NCBI RefSeq assembly: GCF_032586155.1
Contig: NZ_JAWHTC010000001.1
Coordinates: forward strand, 868,001 to 932,000
DNA length: 64,000 bases
Origin: JAWHTC01 sp032586155
Lineage (GTDB): Bacteria; Pseudomonadota; Alphaproteobacteria; Rhodobacterales; Rhodobacteraceae
Direction: 5' to 3'
The notes beneath the pieces are model-generated. The model saw only the letters and a list, made by a program, of their open reading frames with translations, was not told the DNA's origin and ran no database searches. This document shows positions 52,612 to 61,857 of the stretch, one piece after another. The stretch's first letter is position 1; each line of letters begins with the position of its first letter. A program made the position numbers and the translations under genes.

Positions 52612-53637
52612 ATGCGGATCGCCACCTACAATGTCGAATGGTTCAACAACTTGTTTGACGATGACGGCAACCTCTTGATGGATGACGGCTGGTCTGGGCG
52701 GCAGGACGTGACCCGGGCACAGCAGATCGAAGCCCTGGGTGTGGTTTTCACCGCGCTCGATGCCGATGCGATCATGGTGATCGAGGCACCTGACCACAAT
52801 GGAAAACGGGCCACCGTGCCCGCGCTGGAAGGGTTTGCCGAGGCGTTCGGTTTGCGCGCCTGCAAGGCAATTGTCGGATTCGAGAATGACACCCAGCAGG
52901 AAATCGCGCTGCTTTATGATCCCGAACAAATGACTGCGCGACACGATCCGGTGGGGCAGGAGACCGGCAAGAAGGGCTCGCATGGTTCCCCCCGGTTTGA
53001 TGGGGTGTTCCGGATTGACCTGGATATCGATGCCACTGAAGACTTGGTGCGGTTTTCAAAGCCGCCGCTTGAGCTGGCGATGGCGACCAAGGGTGGCTTT
53101 GCGTTCCGCATGATCGGCGCGCACCTCAAGTCCAAGGCACCGCACGGTGCGCGCTCGAAGGCAGAAGTGATGAAACTGTCGATCCAGAACCGGCGCAAGC
53201 AGCTGGCTCAGGCGATTTGGCTGCGCAAGCGGGTGGATGAGCATCTGAGCCAGAAAACACCGCTGATCGTATTGGGTGACCTTAATGACGGCCCTGGGCT
53301 GGATGAATACGAAGGCCTGTTTGGGCGCTCGTCGGTCGAAATCGTGATGGGGGAAAACGGCGACGCGCGCCTGTTCGATCCGCATGCGCGCCAGGCGTTG
53401 CAACGGCGGATCGGGGCCCGCCCGACCTCGGCCCGGTTTTACATTGCCAGTAACAAGCGTTACCTTCAGGCGCTGCTCGATTACATCATGGTCTCGCTTG
53501 ATCTGGCAGACCGGGTGCCGGTCTGGCGGATATGGCATCCGCTGGACGATCCGGATTGCTGGAACCTGCCGGAGCTGCACCGGGCGCTGCTGACGGCGTC
53601 GGATCATTTCCCTGTGACACTTGATATCGATCTGTGA
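52612..53637 (+). CDS. Endonuclease/exonuclease/phosphatase-family protein
   Basis: A 341-aa EEP-fold protein. Motifs: N-terminal RIATYNVEWF, central MIVIEAPDHN, VLGDLNDGPGLDEYE and C-terminal ASDHFPVTLDID, covering the metal and catalytic Asp/His residues. Only 4 bases after the DnaJ-like gene, so probably one transcript. Substrate (DNA or phosphate ester) unknown. Confidence 0.87.
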   Translation: MRIATYNVEWFNNLFDDDGNLLMDDGWSGRQDVTRAQQIEALGVVFTALDADAIMVIEAPDHNGKRATVPALEGFAEAFGLRACKAIVGFENDTQQEIALLYDPEQMTARHDPVGQETGKKGSHGSPRFDGVFRIDLDIDATEDLVRFSKPPLELAMATKGGFAFRMIGAHLKSKAPHGARSKAEVMKLSIQNRRKQLAQAIWLRKRVDEHLSQKTPLIVLGDLNDGPGLDEYEGLFGRSSVEIVMGENGDARLFDPHARQALQRRIGARPTSARFYIASNKRYLQALLDYIMVSLDLADRVPVWRIWHPLDDPDCWNLPELHRALLTASDHFPVTLDIDL

Positions 53638-53674
53638 TCTTAAAATCGTGACGTTGACCGCCTATATTGGGGGC

Positions 53675-54049
53675 ATGAGACGGATTGTTGTTTTCGCGCT
53701 TGCCGCGTCACTTGCCACGACCCCAGTGGTTGCCGGGGATACGGAAGAGGGCTTTTCTCTGATGGAGGAGGGAGCCAAGCTGGTTTTACGCGGCCTGATG
53801 CAGGAGATGGAACCTGCCATGGAGGATTTGCGCAGATTCAGCGAGGAGATAGAGCCGGGCTTCCGCCAGTTGATGGAAGAGATGGGACCGGCCTTGGTCA
53901 CGCTGATGGGCAAGATCGACGATTTCACTGCCTATCACCCACCGGAAATCCTGCCCAATGGCGATATCATCTTTCGCCGCAAGACTCCTCTTGAACAGGA
54001 ACAGAAACAAGATCAGGGCAAGGGCGACGGCGAAGAGATCGAATTGTAA
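53675..54049 (+). CDS. Small exported hypothetical protein
   Basis: A 124-aa protein from MRRIVVFALAASLATTPVVA (53675), signal peptide. Mature part is a helical Met/Glu-rich repeat-like region (MQEMEPAMEDLRRFSEEIEP, FRQLMEEMGPALVTLM), then a polar tail rich in Gln/Lys/Glu. No domain. Similar Rhodobacteraceae proteins exist in annotation under misleading names; function unknown. Confidence 0.72.
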   Translation: MRRIVVFALAASLATTPVVAGDTEEGFSLMEEGAKLVLRGLMQEMEPAMEDLRRFSEEIEPGFRQLMEEMGPALVTLMGKIDDFTAYHPPEILPNGDIIFRRKTPLEQEQKQDQGKGDGEEIEL

Positions 54050-54051
54050 GG

Positions 54052-54079
54052 GGTCAAGGGTTTTCGAAAGCCCTTGACC
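54052..54079. terminator. Hairpin after the exported hypothetical gene
   Basis: Perfect 9-bp arms GGTCAAGGG/CCCTTGACC around TTTTCGAAAG, which can itself fold as TTTCGAAA. No T tract follows, so termination is uncertain. It lies 2 bases after the stop. Confidence 0.5.
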
Positions 54080-54168
54080 ACACAAATTCGAATTTACGTC
54101 GGAAGCGCGTTCGCAGGCGCTTGGCGAACGTGTTTTGAGACGCGTTGGCAAAGTCCGTCGAAGGGACC

Positions 54169-55713
54169 CTAGGCCGGCAGGTGAATGTTGAACCTCGCGC
54201 GAATGGCCCTGTCGAGAACAGGGTCGAAGCGTGCGCTCGAGCGTTCTAACAAGATTTCCTCTTTGCGCGCGATGGCCTTGGCGATCAGGTCGGGTTTGCC
54301 TCTTTCGTCCCATTCCTTGGGCGAGGTGCGGTCGCCGAGTGATGGGTAGACATGGTCGGCCTGCATCCGCGACAGGGTCTGGCTGGTGCCCAGGTAATGG
54401 CCCGAACCGCCCAGGCAGACTTCGCGCATTTGGTCCAGCGCCAGGGTTTCGTCATCCACCTCGATCCCACGCACGCAGCGCAGGGCCTGGCCGATGATGT
54501 CGTCGCCCAGGATCAGGGATTCGTGGCAGAATCCGAGAAGCGAGGCATGCATGCCGGCTGCCTCGTATACCATGTTGAGTCCGGAAAGACCGGCCATCAC
54601 GTTCGAACACATCTGTTCCCACCCCGCCTGCATGTCTGGCAGTTTGCTGTCGGCGATGCCTGCGGCGGCACCACCTGGCAGGCCATAGAACTTGTGCATC
54701 TGAGAACAGCCCGCGGTCAGCAGCGCCTGTTCACCCGAGCCACCGGTCATGGCGCCTGTTCGCAGATCGAGGCCAAAGGGCCAGGTGCCGAAGATCGCTG
54801 GGTGGCCGGGCTGGATGGCGTTGACATAGACGACACCGGCAAGGCATTCCGCAACCGCCTGTACGATGGCTCCGGCAACGGTCGAGGGTGCGGTGGCCCC
54901 AGCCATGCCTGCACTGAGCAGCAGGACGGGCATGCCTGCTGCAATGGTCTTTTCCATAACCTCGCAGGATTCGGTGGCGAATTTCATCGGCGGTACGACG
55001 AAACAGTTCGAGTTCGACATGAAGGGGCGCGCGCGCCAGGCCTCTTCGCCGCCTGCAATCATGTGCAACATCTCGATGGCGTCATCGACGAAATCGGGCT
55101 CGGTGAAAGACGTGCCGATATGCTTGGTCGTGCCACAGGCGCAAGCATAGACGGTGTTGAGGTCCATCTCGCGATTGTCGGCGATGTCGCGCGCCACCAT
55201 GGGGCGTTGCAGGAAGTGGATATTGTCGAGCCGGTCGGTAATGCGCGCGGCATCGTGCAGGTCTTGCAGCGTGCTGTCACGGTAGTGTTTGGCATCAACA
55301 TCGACCATGTGCACGGCGGCCCCGGCGGTGCCGAAGTGCACGCGGTTGCCCGAGAGGGTCAAGTCATGGGCCGGATCGCGGCCCGGAAGAGTGATGGCTT
55401 TGGCGGCCTTGGCCAGCATGTCCTCGACCAAGGCGCGCGGAAAGCGCAGCCGCCCGTCTTCGCCAAGAATGGCACCGGCACGGGTCATGATCTCGACACC
55501 GGATTGTGGGGCATCGGCAAGGCCGATCTCCTCCAATGCCTGAAGGGCGGCGTGGTGGATGCGCTGAACGCCGTCGTCGCTCAACGGGCGGTACTGGCCG
55601 CCTTCCATTCCCGCACGGATGGGGCGGATGTCTTGCGAAAGGGGGGCGGAGCGGGCGGCGTGGCGGGCACGGCGGCCGCCCGAGCGACGGCTTGATGATG
55701 TCATCTGGTTCAT
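54169..55713 (-). CDS. Trimethylamine/betaine methyltransferase family protein (MttB-like, non-pyrrolysine)
   Basis: A 514-aa protein from MNQMTSSSRRSGGRRARHAA (55713); a TTG 13 codons upstream is also in frame. Covers the MttB barrel (PLSDDGVQRIHHAALQALEE; GATAPSTVAGAIVQAVAECL; GLSGLNMVYEAAGMHASLLG). The frame has no internal TAG, so it is of the non-pyrrolysine type. Characterised relatives (MtgB) demethylate glycine betaine onto a corrinoid protein, which would fit with choline use in this window. The Arg-rich N-terminus is unusual. No corrinoid-protein gene is adjacent. Confidence 0.85.
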   Translation of the reverse strand: MNQMTSSSRRSGGRRARHAARSAPLSQDIRPIRAGMEGGQYRPLSDDGVQRIHHAALQALEEIGLADAPQSGVEIMTRAGAILGEDGRLRFPRALVEDMLAKAAKAITLPGRDPAHDLTLSGNRVHFGTAGAAVHMVDVDAKHYRDSTLQDLHDAARITDRLDNIHFLQRPMVARDIADNREMDLNTVYACACGTTKHIGTSFTEPDFVDDAIEMLHMIAGGEEAWRARPFMSNSNCFVVPPMKFATESCEVMEKTIAAGMPVLLLSAGMAGATAPSTVAGAIVQAVAECLAGVVYVNAIQPGHPAIFGTWPFGLDLRTGAMTGGSGEQALLTAGCSQMHKFYGLPGGAAAGIADSKLPDMQAGWEQMCSNVMAGLSGLNMVYEAAGMHASLLGFCHESLILGDDIIGQALRCVRGIEVDDETLALDQMREVCLGGSGHYLGTSQTLSRMQADHVYPSLGDRTSPKEWDERGKPDLIAKAIARKEEILLERSSARFDPVLDRAIRARFNIHLPA

Positions 55714-55952
55714 TTGTCTGGGGTCCCTGTATTGATCTGAATAGTGGTTCAAACCAGGGTAGGTCGCCCCCGAGCGGCGCGGCCACGTTCCGCCCCGATG
55801 GTGATGATCACCAGATTGATTTTACACAGCGAATCCTGCATCGCGCGCCTCGGTTGTCTACGCGCCAACCATGCCAGCGTTCTTGAGCCGATCTTGTCCG
55901 ACTGCGACATCTTGTCGTTTTCAGACCAATCCGGCCCGTCAATCCGGCCTGT

Positions 55953-56798
55953 TTACCAGCGCCCCGAGGCCCCGCCACCACCCGACGAGCCACCACCAAA
56001 GCTGGACGATGAACTCTTGGAACTGGATATCCGCGAGATCGTGTAGGACGACGTGTCGTGGTAGTCGCAGCTTGTGCAATGGGTTGTGCGTTCACCCCGG
56101 CCCGAATGCGCCCGCGTAGCGGCTTCGAGCGTATGGCGTTCAATTGACAGAGTGCGTTGGCCGCATTTCGGGCAGCGGCGCATCGAGGCGAGCTTGTCCT
56201 TGATGGTTCGTCCGAAGATCACCAACCCAATGGGCACGAAAATCAGGCCAAACCACCATAGAGGAGCCCCGTCACCACCGCGATCCGGTGGCGCCGCGCC
56301 CGCGTGAAAAGGGCGGGCGATCTTGCGGATTGTTTCGTCGACGCCCTCCTTGATGCCGGATTCGTAGTTGCCGTTCTTGAACTCGGGAATGATGGCGTTG
56401 TCCATCACCCAGTTGGCCTCGAACTGCCATTCCCCGGCATAGCCTTTGCCCAGTTCGATCCGGGATTCGCGGTCAGTCAGCAAAACAAGGAAGAGGATAC
56501 CGTCATTGCGGGTCTTGTGGCCAATGCCCCATTGATCGAAGAGACCGGCGGCGAACTCTTCAAGGCTGAGGTCCGGCGCGAACATGTCCTTGCGCGACAG
56601 GGTGACGACGGTCATCTCGATGCCGGTGTCCTCGCGCAGCAAGTCAAGCTGGGTGGAGATCTCGGTTTCGGTCTCGTCCGAAAGAAGCCCGGCAAAGTCG
56701 TTGACCGTGAGGCTTTCATAGTCGGGATAGGTCTGTGCTATGGCAATGCCCGACAGCATTGCGACAGCCACCAGAAGGCTGGTCAGAAAACGTGTCAT
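55953..56798 (-). CDS. TPM-domain (YgcG-like) exported protein
   Basis: A 281-aa protein from MTRFLTSLLVAVAMLSGIAI (56798). Signal peptide, TPM domain (residues 30-160; VNDFAGLLSDETETEISTQL), one membrane helix (WWFGLIFVPIGLVIFG), a zinc-ribbon-like segment (RCPKCGQRTL...HCTSCDYHDTSSY), and a Ser/Gly-rich tail (SSSSFGGGSSGGGGASGRW). This architecture is typical of the family; role likely in envelope stability. Confidence 0.88.
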   Translation of the reverse strand: MTRFLTSLLVAVAMLSGIAIAQTYPDYESLTVNDFAGLLSDETETEISTQLDLLREDTGIEMTVVTLSRKDMFAPDLSLEEFAAGLFDQWGIGHKTRNDGILFLVLLTDRESRIELGKGYAGEWQFEANWVMDNAIIPEFKNGNYESGIKEGVDETIRKIARPFHAGAAPPDRGGDGAPLWWFGLIFVPIGLVIFGRTIKDKLASMRRCPKCGQRTLSIERHTLEAATRAHSGRGERTTHCTSCDYHDTSSYTISRISSSKSSSSSFGGGSSGGGGASGRW

Positions 56799-56861
56799 AT
56801 GAAAACTCTCAGGCTGCAAATGTGATGCCCAAGAATAGGCCCGTGACGGGTTGGAACGCAA

Positions 56862-58034
56862 TCAGATTTGCGCTGCAGCGAATGCGACAAGTGATTTCAG
56901 GGCCGCGGCAAATGCGTCGTCCCCGATGGTCATGGCAACGCGGATATGGCCTGATGCTGCTTTGCCAAAGCTTTCCCCGGGCATGACGGCGATACGGTGC
57001 GTGTCGAGCAGTTTCTCGGCAAAGGCATTGCCCGAAAGGCCTGTCGCACGGATGTCGAGCATCAGGTACATAGCTCCTTGCGGGGGTACTGCGCGAACAA
57101 CATTCTGTCCGGCGAGGATGTCCAGGGCGATCTCGCGGCGGCGACGGAATGGGGCCGCGATTTCTTCTTCGAAACCGGGGCCCTGGCGTAGGGCGTAAAG
57201 CGCGGCATCCTGCACGAACCCTGCGACGCCATAGTTTGTGTGGGTCGAGAGGTTGGTGATGTGGGCAATGGCCTCTTTCGGTCCAACGATCCATCCGATG
57301 CGCGAGCCGGTCATGGCGTGGCTTTTCGACATGGAGCCAACGACAAGTGTGCGCTCGGCCATACCCGGCAGGGCGCGGATCGACAGGTGGTCTCCCTGCC
57401 AGACCTGCGTGTCGTAGACCTCGTCCGAGATGACCCAGAAATCGCTGTTTTGCGCCACCTCGGCAATGCCTTCCAGGGTGGTGCGGGAATAGACCACGCC
57501 GGTGGGGTTGTTGGGGGAGTTGATCAGCAGCGAGGCGGCACCGTCCGCTGCGGCGGCGTCAATGTCTGCCGGGTCGGGTTGAAAGGCGGAATCGGGGCTG
57601 GCCTTGACAGGGACCGGGGTCGCGCTGGCCCCGCGCAAGGTGCCGGGATAGGTGGCGTAGTAAGGATCGATGAACAATGCCCGATCGCCAGAATCACAAG
57701 TGGCGACATGAGCGGCGAAAAGCGCGGCCTGTCCTCCGGCCGTGACAACCACGTTGTCGAGCGTCGTGGGAACGCCGGTGGCAGCTTGTACCCGGGCGGC
57801 GATTTCTTCCCGCAACGGCGCGATGCCGGGGATCGCGGCGTATCCAGTATGGCCAGCGCGCGCGGCGCGGTGCATCTCGTCAAGGATGCGCGTGTCGGTG
57901 CGGATGTCGTGTTCGCCTATGGTCAGCTCGGTCACTTGTTCGCCTGCATCAATCATGGCGCGCGCGCGAAAAAAAAGTTCCCATCCGCCCGAGGCATCGG
58001 GGGTCAGCGTGGTGATCCGGTTTGAAAGTGACAT
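56862..58034 (-). CDS. PLP-dependent aminotransferase, class I/II
   Basis: A 390-aa protein from MSLSNRITTLTPDASGGWEL (58034). Fold type I: SPNNPTGVVYSRTTLEGIAE (PLP-binding Asn/Tyr), the Schiff-base Lys in VGSMSKSHAMTGSRIGWIVG, and FGKAASGHIRVAM with the substrate Arg. Substrate not determined; the subgroup resembles aspartate/aromatic aminotransferases. Confidence 0.9.
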   Translation of the reverse strand: MSLSNRITTLTPDASGGWELFFRARAMIDAGEQVTELTIGEHDIRTDTRILDEMHRAARAGHTGYAAIPGIAPLREEIAARVQAATGVPTTLDNVVVTAGGQAALFAAHVATCDSGDRALFIDPYYATYPGTLRGASATPVPVKASPDSAFQPDPADIDAAAADGAASLLINSPNNPTGVVYSRTTLEGIAEVAQNSDFWVISDEVYDTQVWQGDHLSIRALPGMAERTLVVGSMSKSHAMTGSRIGWIVGPKEAIAHITNLSTHTNYGVAGFVQDAALYALRQGPGFEEEIAAPFRRRREIALDILAGQNVVRAVPPQGAMYLMLDIRATGLSGNAFAEKLLDTHRIAVMPGESFGKAASGHIRVAMTIGDDAFAAALKSLVAFAAAQI

Positions 58035-58086
58035 GGCGATTCCCCTCTGCTCCTGTCGCATGACAGGCCAGAAGGTTCGCGCCCTG

Positions 58087-58439
58087 TCAATTGCTACGCA
58101 GGGGCAGGGTGGTCCGGGCTTTCTTGCTTTGGCTGGTACGGACGGTGTCATAGGAGATCGTGAGGCGGCGGCGGAGTTCGTCCTCTTTTGTCCCGTCAAA
58201 CGGCATATGCTGTCAGAAGCGCTACAAATTGGACGCTTTGATGCCGACGCTGGCCTTGATCAGCATTTGTGCCATGTCGATATCTGGGGATTTTTTTGAG
58301 ATACTCCGTCACCAACCGAACCAATACAGGCAAGCAGCTTATCGCCAACCGTCCATGCGTTATGGCCACCACCCCAAGGGTTCGATCGCTCGACTTCGCG
58401 GAAGGTGGCGGTGATGCGATTGGCCGTGTCGCGGCTCAT
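58087..58439 (-). pseudogene. Decayed MmcQ/YjbR-family gene
   Basis: On the minus strand from ATG 58439 the frame reads MSRDTANRITATFREVERSN, then WGGGHNAWTVGDKLLACIGS and ends at a stop after a shift in a seven-A run (+ strand T run near 58290). The other frame continues DMAQMLIKASVGIKASN, two stops, then DELRRRLTISYDTVR to 58087. These are consecutive parts of the YjbR/MmcQ family, so the gene has one frameshift and two nonsense codons. The family has a double-wing DNA-binding-like fold of unknown role. The remaining 175 bp to cysS show no gene. Confidence 0.8.
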
Positions 58440-58614
58440 TGCACTCTCCTACTTGGCAGGTACGGATTTATTCCATAAGATTGATCTCATGAACGGAACT
58501 ATCATCATTATCTGCTGCATTACCTGCTGACATCGTCAGGCGGGCCGTTCTTCTGTTTTCATCCATGATCGAAGTTGCTAAGCCCGCCACGGATTACGTG
58601 TGCGTGAGGACACC

Positions 58615-60042
58615 ATGACCGACATCAAGCTCTACAATACCAAGACGCGAACCAAGGAACGGTTCGAGCCAATCGACGCGCAGAATGTCCGCATGTATGT
58701 CTGTGGTCCCACGGTCTATGACCGCGCTCATATCGGCAATGCCCGGCCGGTGGTGGTGTTCGACACGCTCTATCGCCTACTGCGCCATGTCTATGGGCCG
58801 GATCACGTGACCTATGTGCGCAACTTCACCGATGTGGATGACAAGATCAACGCGACCGCGCTGGCCCGCAAAGAGGCGGGGGCCGCGGGGACGTTGGAAG
58901 AGCTGGTGCATGAACGGTCCGCGGAAACCATCGGCTGGTATCTCTCGGATATGGGTGCGTTGGGGGCGGTGGAGCCTGACCATATGCCGCGGGCAACCGA
59001 ATATATCCCGCAGATGATCGCGATGATCGAGGACCTGATCGCCAAGGGCCATGCCTATGAGGCCGAGGGCCACGTGCTTTTTGCAGTGGATTCGTGGCGC
59101 GAGCACTATGGCGAACTGTCAGGGCGCTCTTTGGATGACATGATCGCGGGAGCGCGGGTCGAGGTCGCGCCTTACAAGCGCAACCCGATGGATTTCGTGT
59201 TGTGGAAACCGTCAACGGATGAATTGCCGGGATGGGATTCGCCTTGGGGTCGGGGGCGGCCGGGCTGGCATATCGAATGCTCGGCGATGTCTTATGAGCT
59301 GCTGGGCGAAACGTTTGATATTCACGGCGGCGGCAATGACCTGATGTTCCCGCATCATGAGAACGAGATTGCGCAGAGTTGCTGCGCCCATGGTGATGAT
59401 ACATTCGCCAAGGTTTGGATGCACAATGAGATGCTGCAGGTTGAGGGCAAGAAAATGTCCAAGAGCCTTGGCAATTTCTTTACCGTGCATGATCTTCTGG
59501 AGGGCCATGACGGGGAACCGCCAGTGCCCGGAGAGGTGATCCGGTTTGTCTTCCTGTCGACGCACTATCGCAAGCCGATGGACTGGACCGAGAAGAAGCG
59601 GCAGGAAGCCGAGGCAACGCTGCGCAAATGGCGTGGGCTGGTTGACGGTGTAGAGGCCGGGAAACCCTCGGAGGCGGTGCTGGCGGCCTTGGCGGATGAC
59701 CTGAACACGGCAGGGGCGATTACCGAGATGCATAAGCTGGCTGCGGCTGGTGATGCGGCATCGCTGAAAGGGTCTGCTGGTCTATTAGGACTACTATTGC
59801 CGATGTGGGATGAAGCTTTCCATTCCAAGCACAAGCAAAAAGATTTGGCAGCCTTGGCTCGCCTTGAAAAACAGCTTTTCGCAATCCGCCAAGCCGCGAT
59901 GGCTAGCAAGGACTTTACCCAAGTTGATGCCATGAAAGCCGCATTGACGGACGCTGGGGTCGAAGTGCGCATGTCCAAAGAAGGGGTCGAACTGATCCCT
60001 GGACCGCAGTTCAATGCCCCGATGCTGGAGGGGTTAGAATGA
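58615..60042 (+). CDS. cysS: Cysteinyl-tRNA synthetase
   Basis: A 475-aa class I synthetase from MTDIKLYNTKTRTKERFEPI (58615). HIGH-like motif CGPTVYDRAHIGNARP, with zinc ligands C in YVCGPTV, CSAM, and HHEN region; KMSKS in EGKKMSKSLGNFF. Anticodon-binding helical domain at the C-terminus. Charges tRNA-Cys in the cytoplasm. Confidence 0.97.
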   Translation: MTDIKLYNTKTRTKERFEPIDAQNVRMYVCGPTVYDRAHIGNARPVVVFDTLYRLLRHVYGPDHVTYVRNFTDVDDKINATALARKEAGAAGTLEELVHERSAETIGWYLSDMGALGAVEPDHMPRATEYIPQMIAMIEDLIAKGHAYEAEGHVLFAVDSWREHYGELSGRSLDDMIAGARVEVAPYKRNPMDFVLWKPSTDELPGWDSPWGRGRPGWHIECSAMSYELLGETFDIHGGGNDLMFPHHENEIAQSCCAHGDDTFAKVWMHNEMLQVEGKKMSKSLGNFFTVHDLLEGHDGEPPVPGEVIRFVFLSTHYRKPMDWTEKKRQEAEATLRKWRGLVDGVEAGKPSEAVLAALADDLNTAGAITEMHKLAAAGDAASLKGSAGLLGLLLPMWDEAFHSKHKQKDLAALARLEKQLFAIRQAAMASKDFTQVDAMKAALTDAGVEVRMSKEGVELIPGPQFNAPMLEGLE

Positions 60043-60074
60043 CGCACACCGTTTCTACAGGGAACAACCGGCGC

Positions 60075-60207
60075 GCATGCGCCATGCCCGACCTCCCCCT
60101 CGGGAGGGCATTCAGCAACATTGGCAGCGTGCGCAGCGTGAGCGGGTGTTTCGCCACCTCTGCCACACCAAACCTTGACACCTCCCGAGGTCAAGCATGG
60201 CGCATGC
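60075..60207. repeat. Long interrupted inverted repeat in the cysS-cimA spacer
   Basis: Arms GCATGCGCCATGC (60075-60087) and GCATGGCGCATGC (60195-60207) are perfect complements; after two unpaired bases GACCTC (60090-60095) pairs with GAGGTC (60187-60192). The 91-base centre is G/C-rich. The whole fills most of the 189-bp spacer and would fold as a long RNA stem. It may be a mobile palindromic element or an RNA structure. Confidence 0.5.
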
Positions 60208-60231
60208 ACACCTCCGGGGAAGGGGGCCAAC

Positions 60232-61845
60232 ATGACTGAACGCCTTTACATCTACGACACCACACTGCGCGACGGTCAACAGACGCAAGGCGTGCAGTTC
60301 TCGACCCCGGAAAAGCAGCAGATCGCCGAAACGCTGGATGCGCTGGGGGTGGATTACATCGAGGGCGGCTGGCCCGGGGCGAATCCGACCGATAGCGACT
60401 TCTTTGCCGAGGCTCCCAAGACCAACGCCACCTTCACTGCCTTTGGCATGACCAAGCGGGCCGGTCGGTCCGCCGAAAATGATGACGTGTTGGCCGAGGT
60501 GATGAACGCCGGAACCCCCGCCGTCTGTCTTGTCGGCAAGACCCATGATTTCCACGTGCGCACCGCGCTGGGTATCGCGCTGGAGGAAAACTGCGAAAAC
60601 ATCCGCGCCAGTGTGGCCCATATCAAGGCGCAGGGCCGTGAGGCGCTGTTCGACGCCGAGCATTTCTTTGACGGTTACAAGGCCAATGCACCTTATGCGC
60701 TGGAATGTGTGCTCGAGGCCTATGAGGCCGGCGCGCGCTGGGTGGTTCTGTGCGACACCAATGGCGGCACCCTGCCGCAGGATATCCACGACATTACCCG
60801 CGCGGTGATCGAAGCGGGTATTCCCGGTACCCGTCTGGGCATTCACACGCACAACGATACGGAAAACGCCGTGGCAGGCACGTTGGCCGCGATTGATGCA
60901 GGTGCGCGGCAGGTGCAGGGCACGCTGAATGGGCTGGGCGAGCGTTGCGGTAATGCGAACCTGACCACGCTCGTTCCGACGCTGTTGCTCAAGGAACCCT
61001 ATGCCAGCCAGTTCGAGACCGGGATCACGCTTGAGGCGCTGAAAACCCTGACGCTGGCCTCGCGGCAACTCGATGACATCCTGAACCGGGTGCCATTGCG
61101 CCAGGCGCCTTACGTTGGGGCCAGTGCCTTTGCCCACAAGGCCGGGCTGCATGCCAGTGCGATCCTCAAGGACCCGACGACCTATGAGCACATAGATCCC
61201 GAGACGGTGGGCAATGCGCGCATCATCCCGATGTCGAACCAGGCGGGGCAGTCGAACCTGCGCCGCCGACTTGCCGATGCCGGGCTTGAGGTGGAAAAGG
61301 ACAACCCGGCGCTGCCGCGTATCCTCGACGAGATCAAGCGGCGTGAAGCGGCGGGCTATACCTATGACAGCGCCCAAGCATCTTTCGAATTGCTGGCGCG
61401 GCGCGAACTGGGGCTTTTGCCCGAGTTCTTCGAGGTCAAGCGCTACAAAGTCACCGTCGAGCGGCGCAAGAACAAGTACAACCGCATGGTGAGCCTCTCC
61501 GAGGCCGTGGTGGTGGTGAAAATCGACGGGGAAAAGAAGCTCTCGGTCAGCGAGTCGCTGGACGAGAGCGGTTCTGACCGTGGTCCTGTGAACGCGCTCA
61601 GCAAGGCGCTGGGTAAGGACCTTGGTCCATATCAAGCGATGACTGACGACATGCGGCTGGTGGACTTCAAGGTGCGCATCACCCAGGGCGGGACCGAGGC
61701 GGTGACCCGCGTCATAATCGACAGCGAGGACGGGCAGGGGCGGCGCTGGTCGACCGTGGGGGTCAGCGCTAACATCGTCGATGCGTCCTTCGATGCGCTT
61801 CTCGATGCGATCAACTGGAAGATCTTGCGCGATACTGGTTCGTAA
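60232..61845 (+). CDS. cimA: Citramalate synthase
   Basis: A 537-aa protein from MTERLYIYDTTLRDGQQTQG (60232), preceded by GGGGAAGGGGG. HMGL-like barrel (1-280) with TTLRDGQQTQG and LGIHTHNDTENAVAG; LeuA-type C-terminal regulatory dimer domain (from about 400). The length and the VDYIEGGWPGANPTDSDFF stretch fit CimA (TIGR00977) rather than LeuA. It condenses pyruvate and acetyl-CoA to citramalate for isoleucine synthesis. Confidence 0.92.
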   Translation: MTERLYIYDTTLRDGQQTQGVQFSTPEKQQIAETLDALGVDYIEGGWPGANPTDSDFFAEAPKTNATFTAFGMTKRAGRSAENDDVLAEVMNAGTPAVCLVGKTHDFHVRTALGIALEENCENIRASVAHIKAQGREALFDAEHFFDGYKANAPYALECVLEAYEAGARWVVLCDTNGGTLPQDIHDITRAVIEAGIPGTRLGIHTHNDTENAVAGTLAAIDAGARQVQGTLNGLGERCGNANLTTLVPTLLLKEPYASQFETGITLEALKTLTLASRQLDDILNRVPLRQAPYVGASAFAHKAGLHASAILKDPTTYEHIDPETVGNARIIPMSNQAGQSNLRRRLADAGLEVEKDNPALPRILDEIKRREAAGYTYDSAQASFELLARRELGLLPEFFEVKRYKVTVERRKNKYNRMVSLSEAVVVVKIDGEKKLSVSESLDESGSDRGPVNALSKALGKDLGPYQAMTDDMRLVDFKVRITQGGTEAVTRVIIDSEDGQGRRWSTVGVSANIVDASFDALLDAINWKILRDTGS

Positions 61846-61857
61846 GGGGCACCCGAG

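Noticed and set aside
54352..55695. 447-aa plus-strand frame opposite the MttB-like gene
   Set aside because: Antisense shadow; Gly/His/Asp-biased composition typical of reverse frames here.
58505..58600. Leader structure or T-box before cysS (GGCGGGC/GCCCGCC)
   Set aside because: The arms are short and far apart, T-boxes are not expected in alphaproteobacteria, and no T-box sequence was seen.
60039..60239. 66-aa plus-strand frame in the cysS-cimA spacer
   Set aside because: It is made of the inverted repeat itself and has no conserved look or separate ribosome-binding site.
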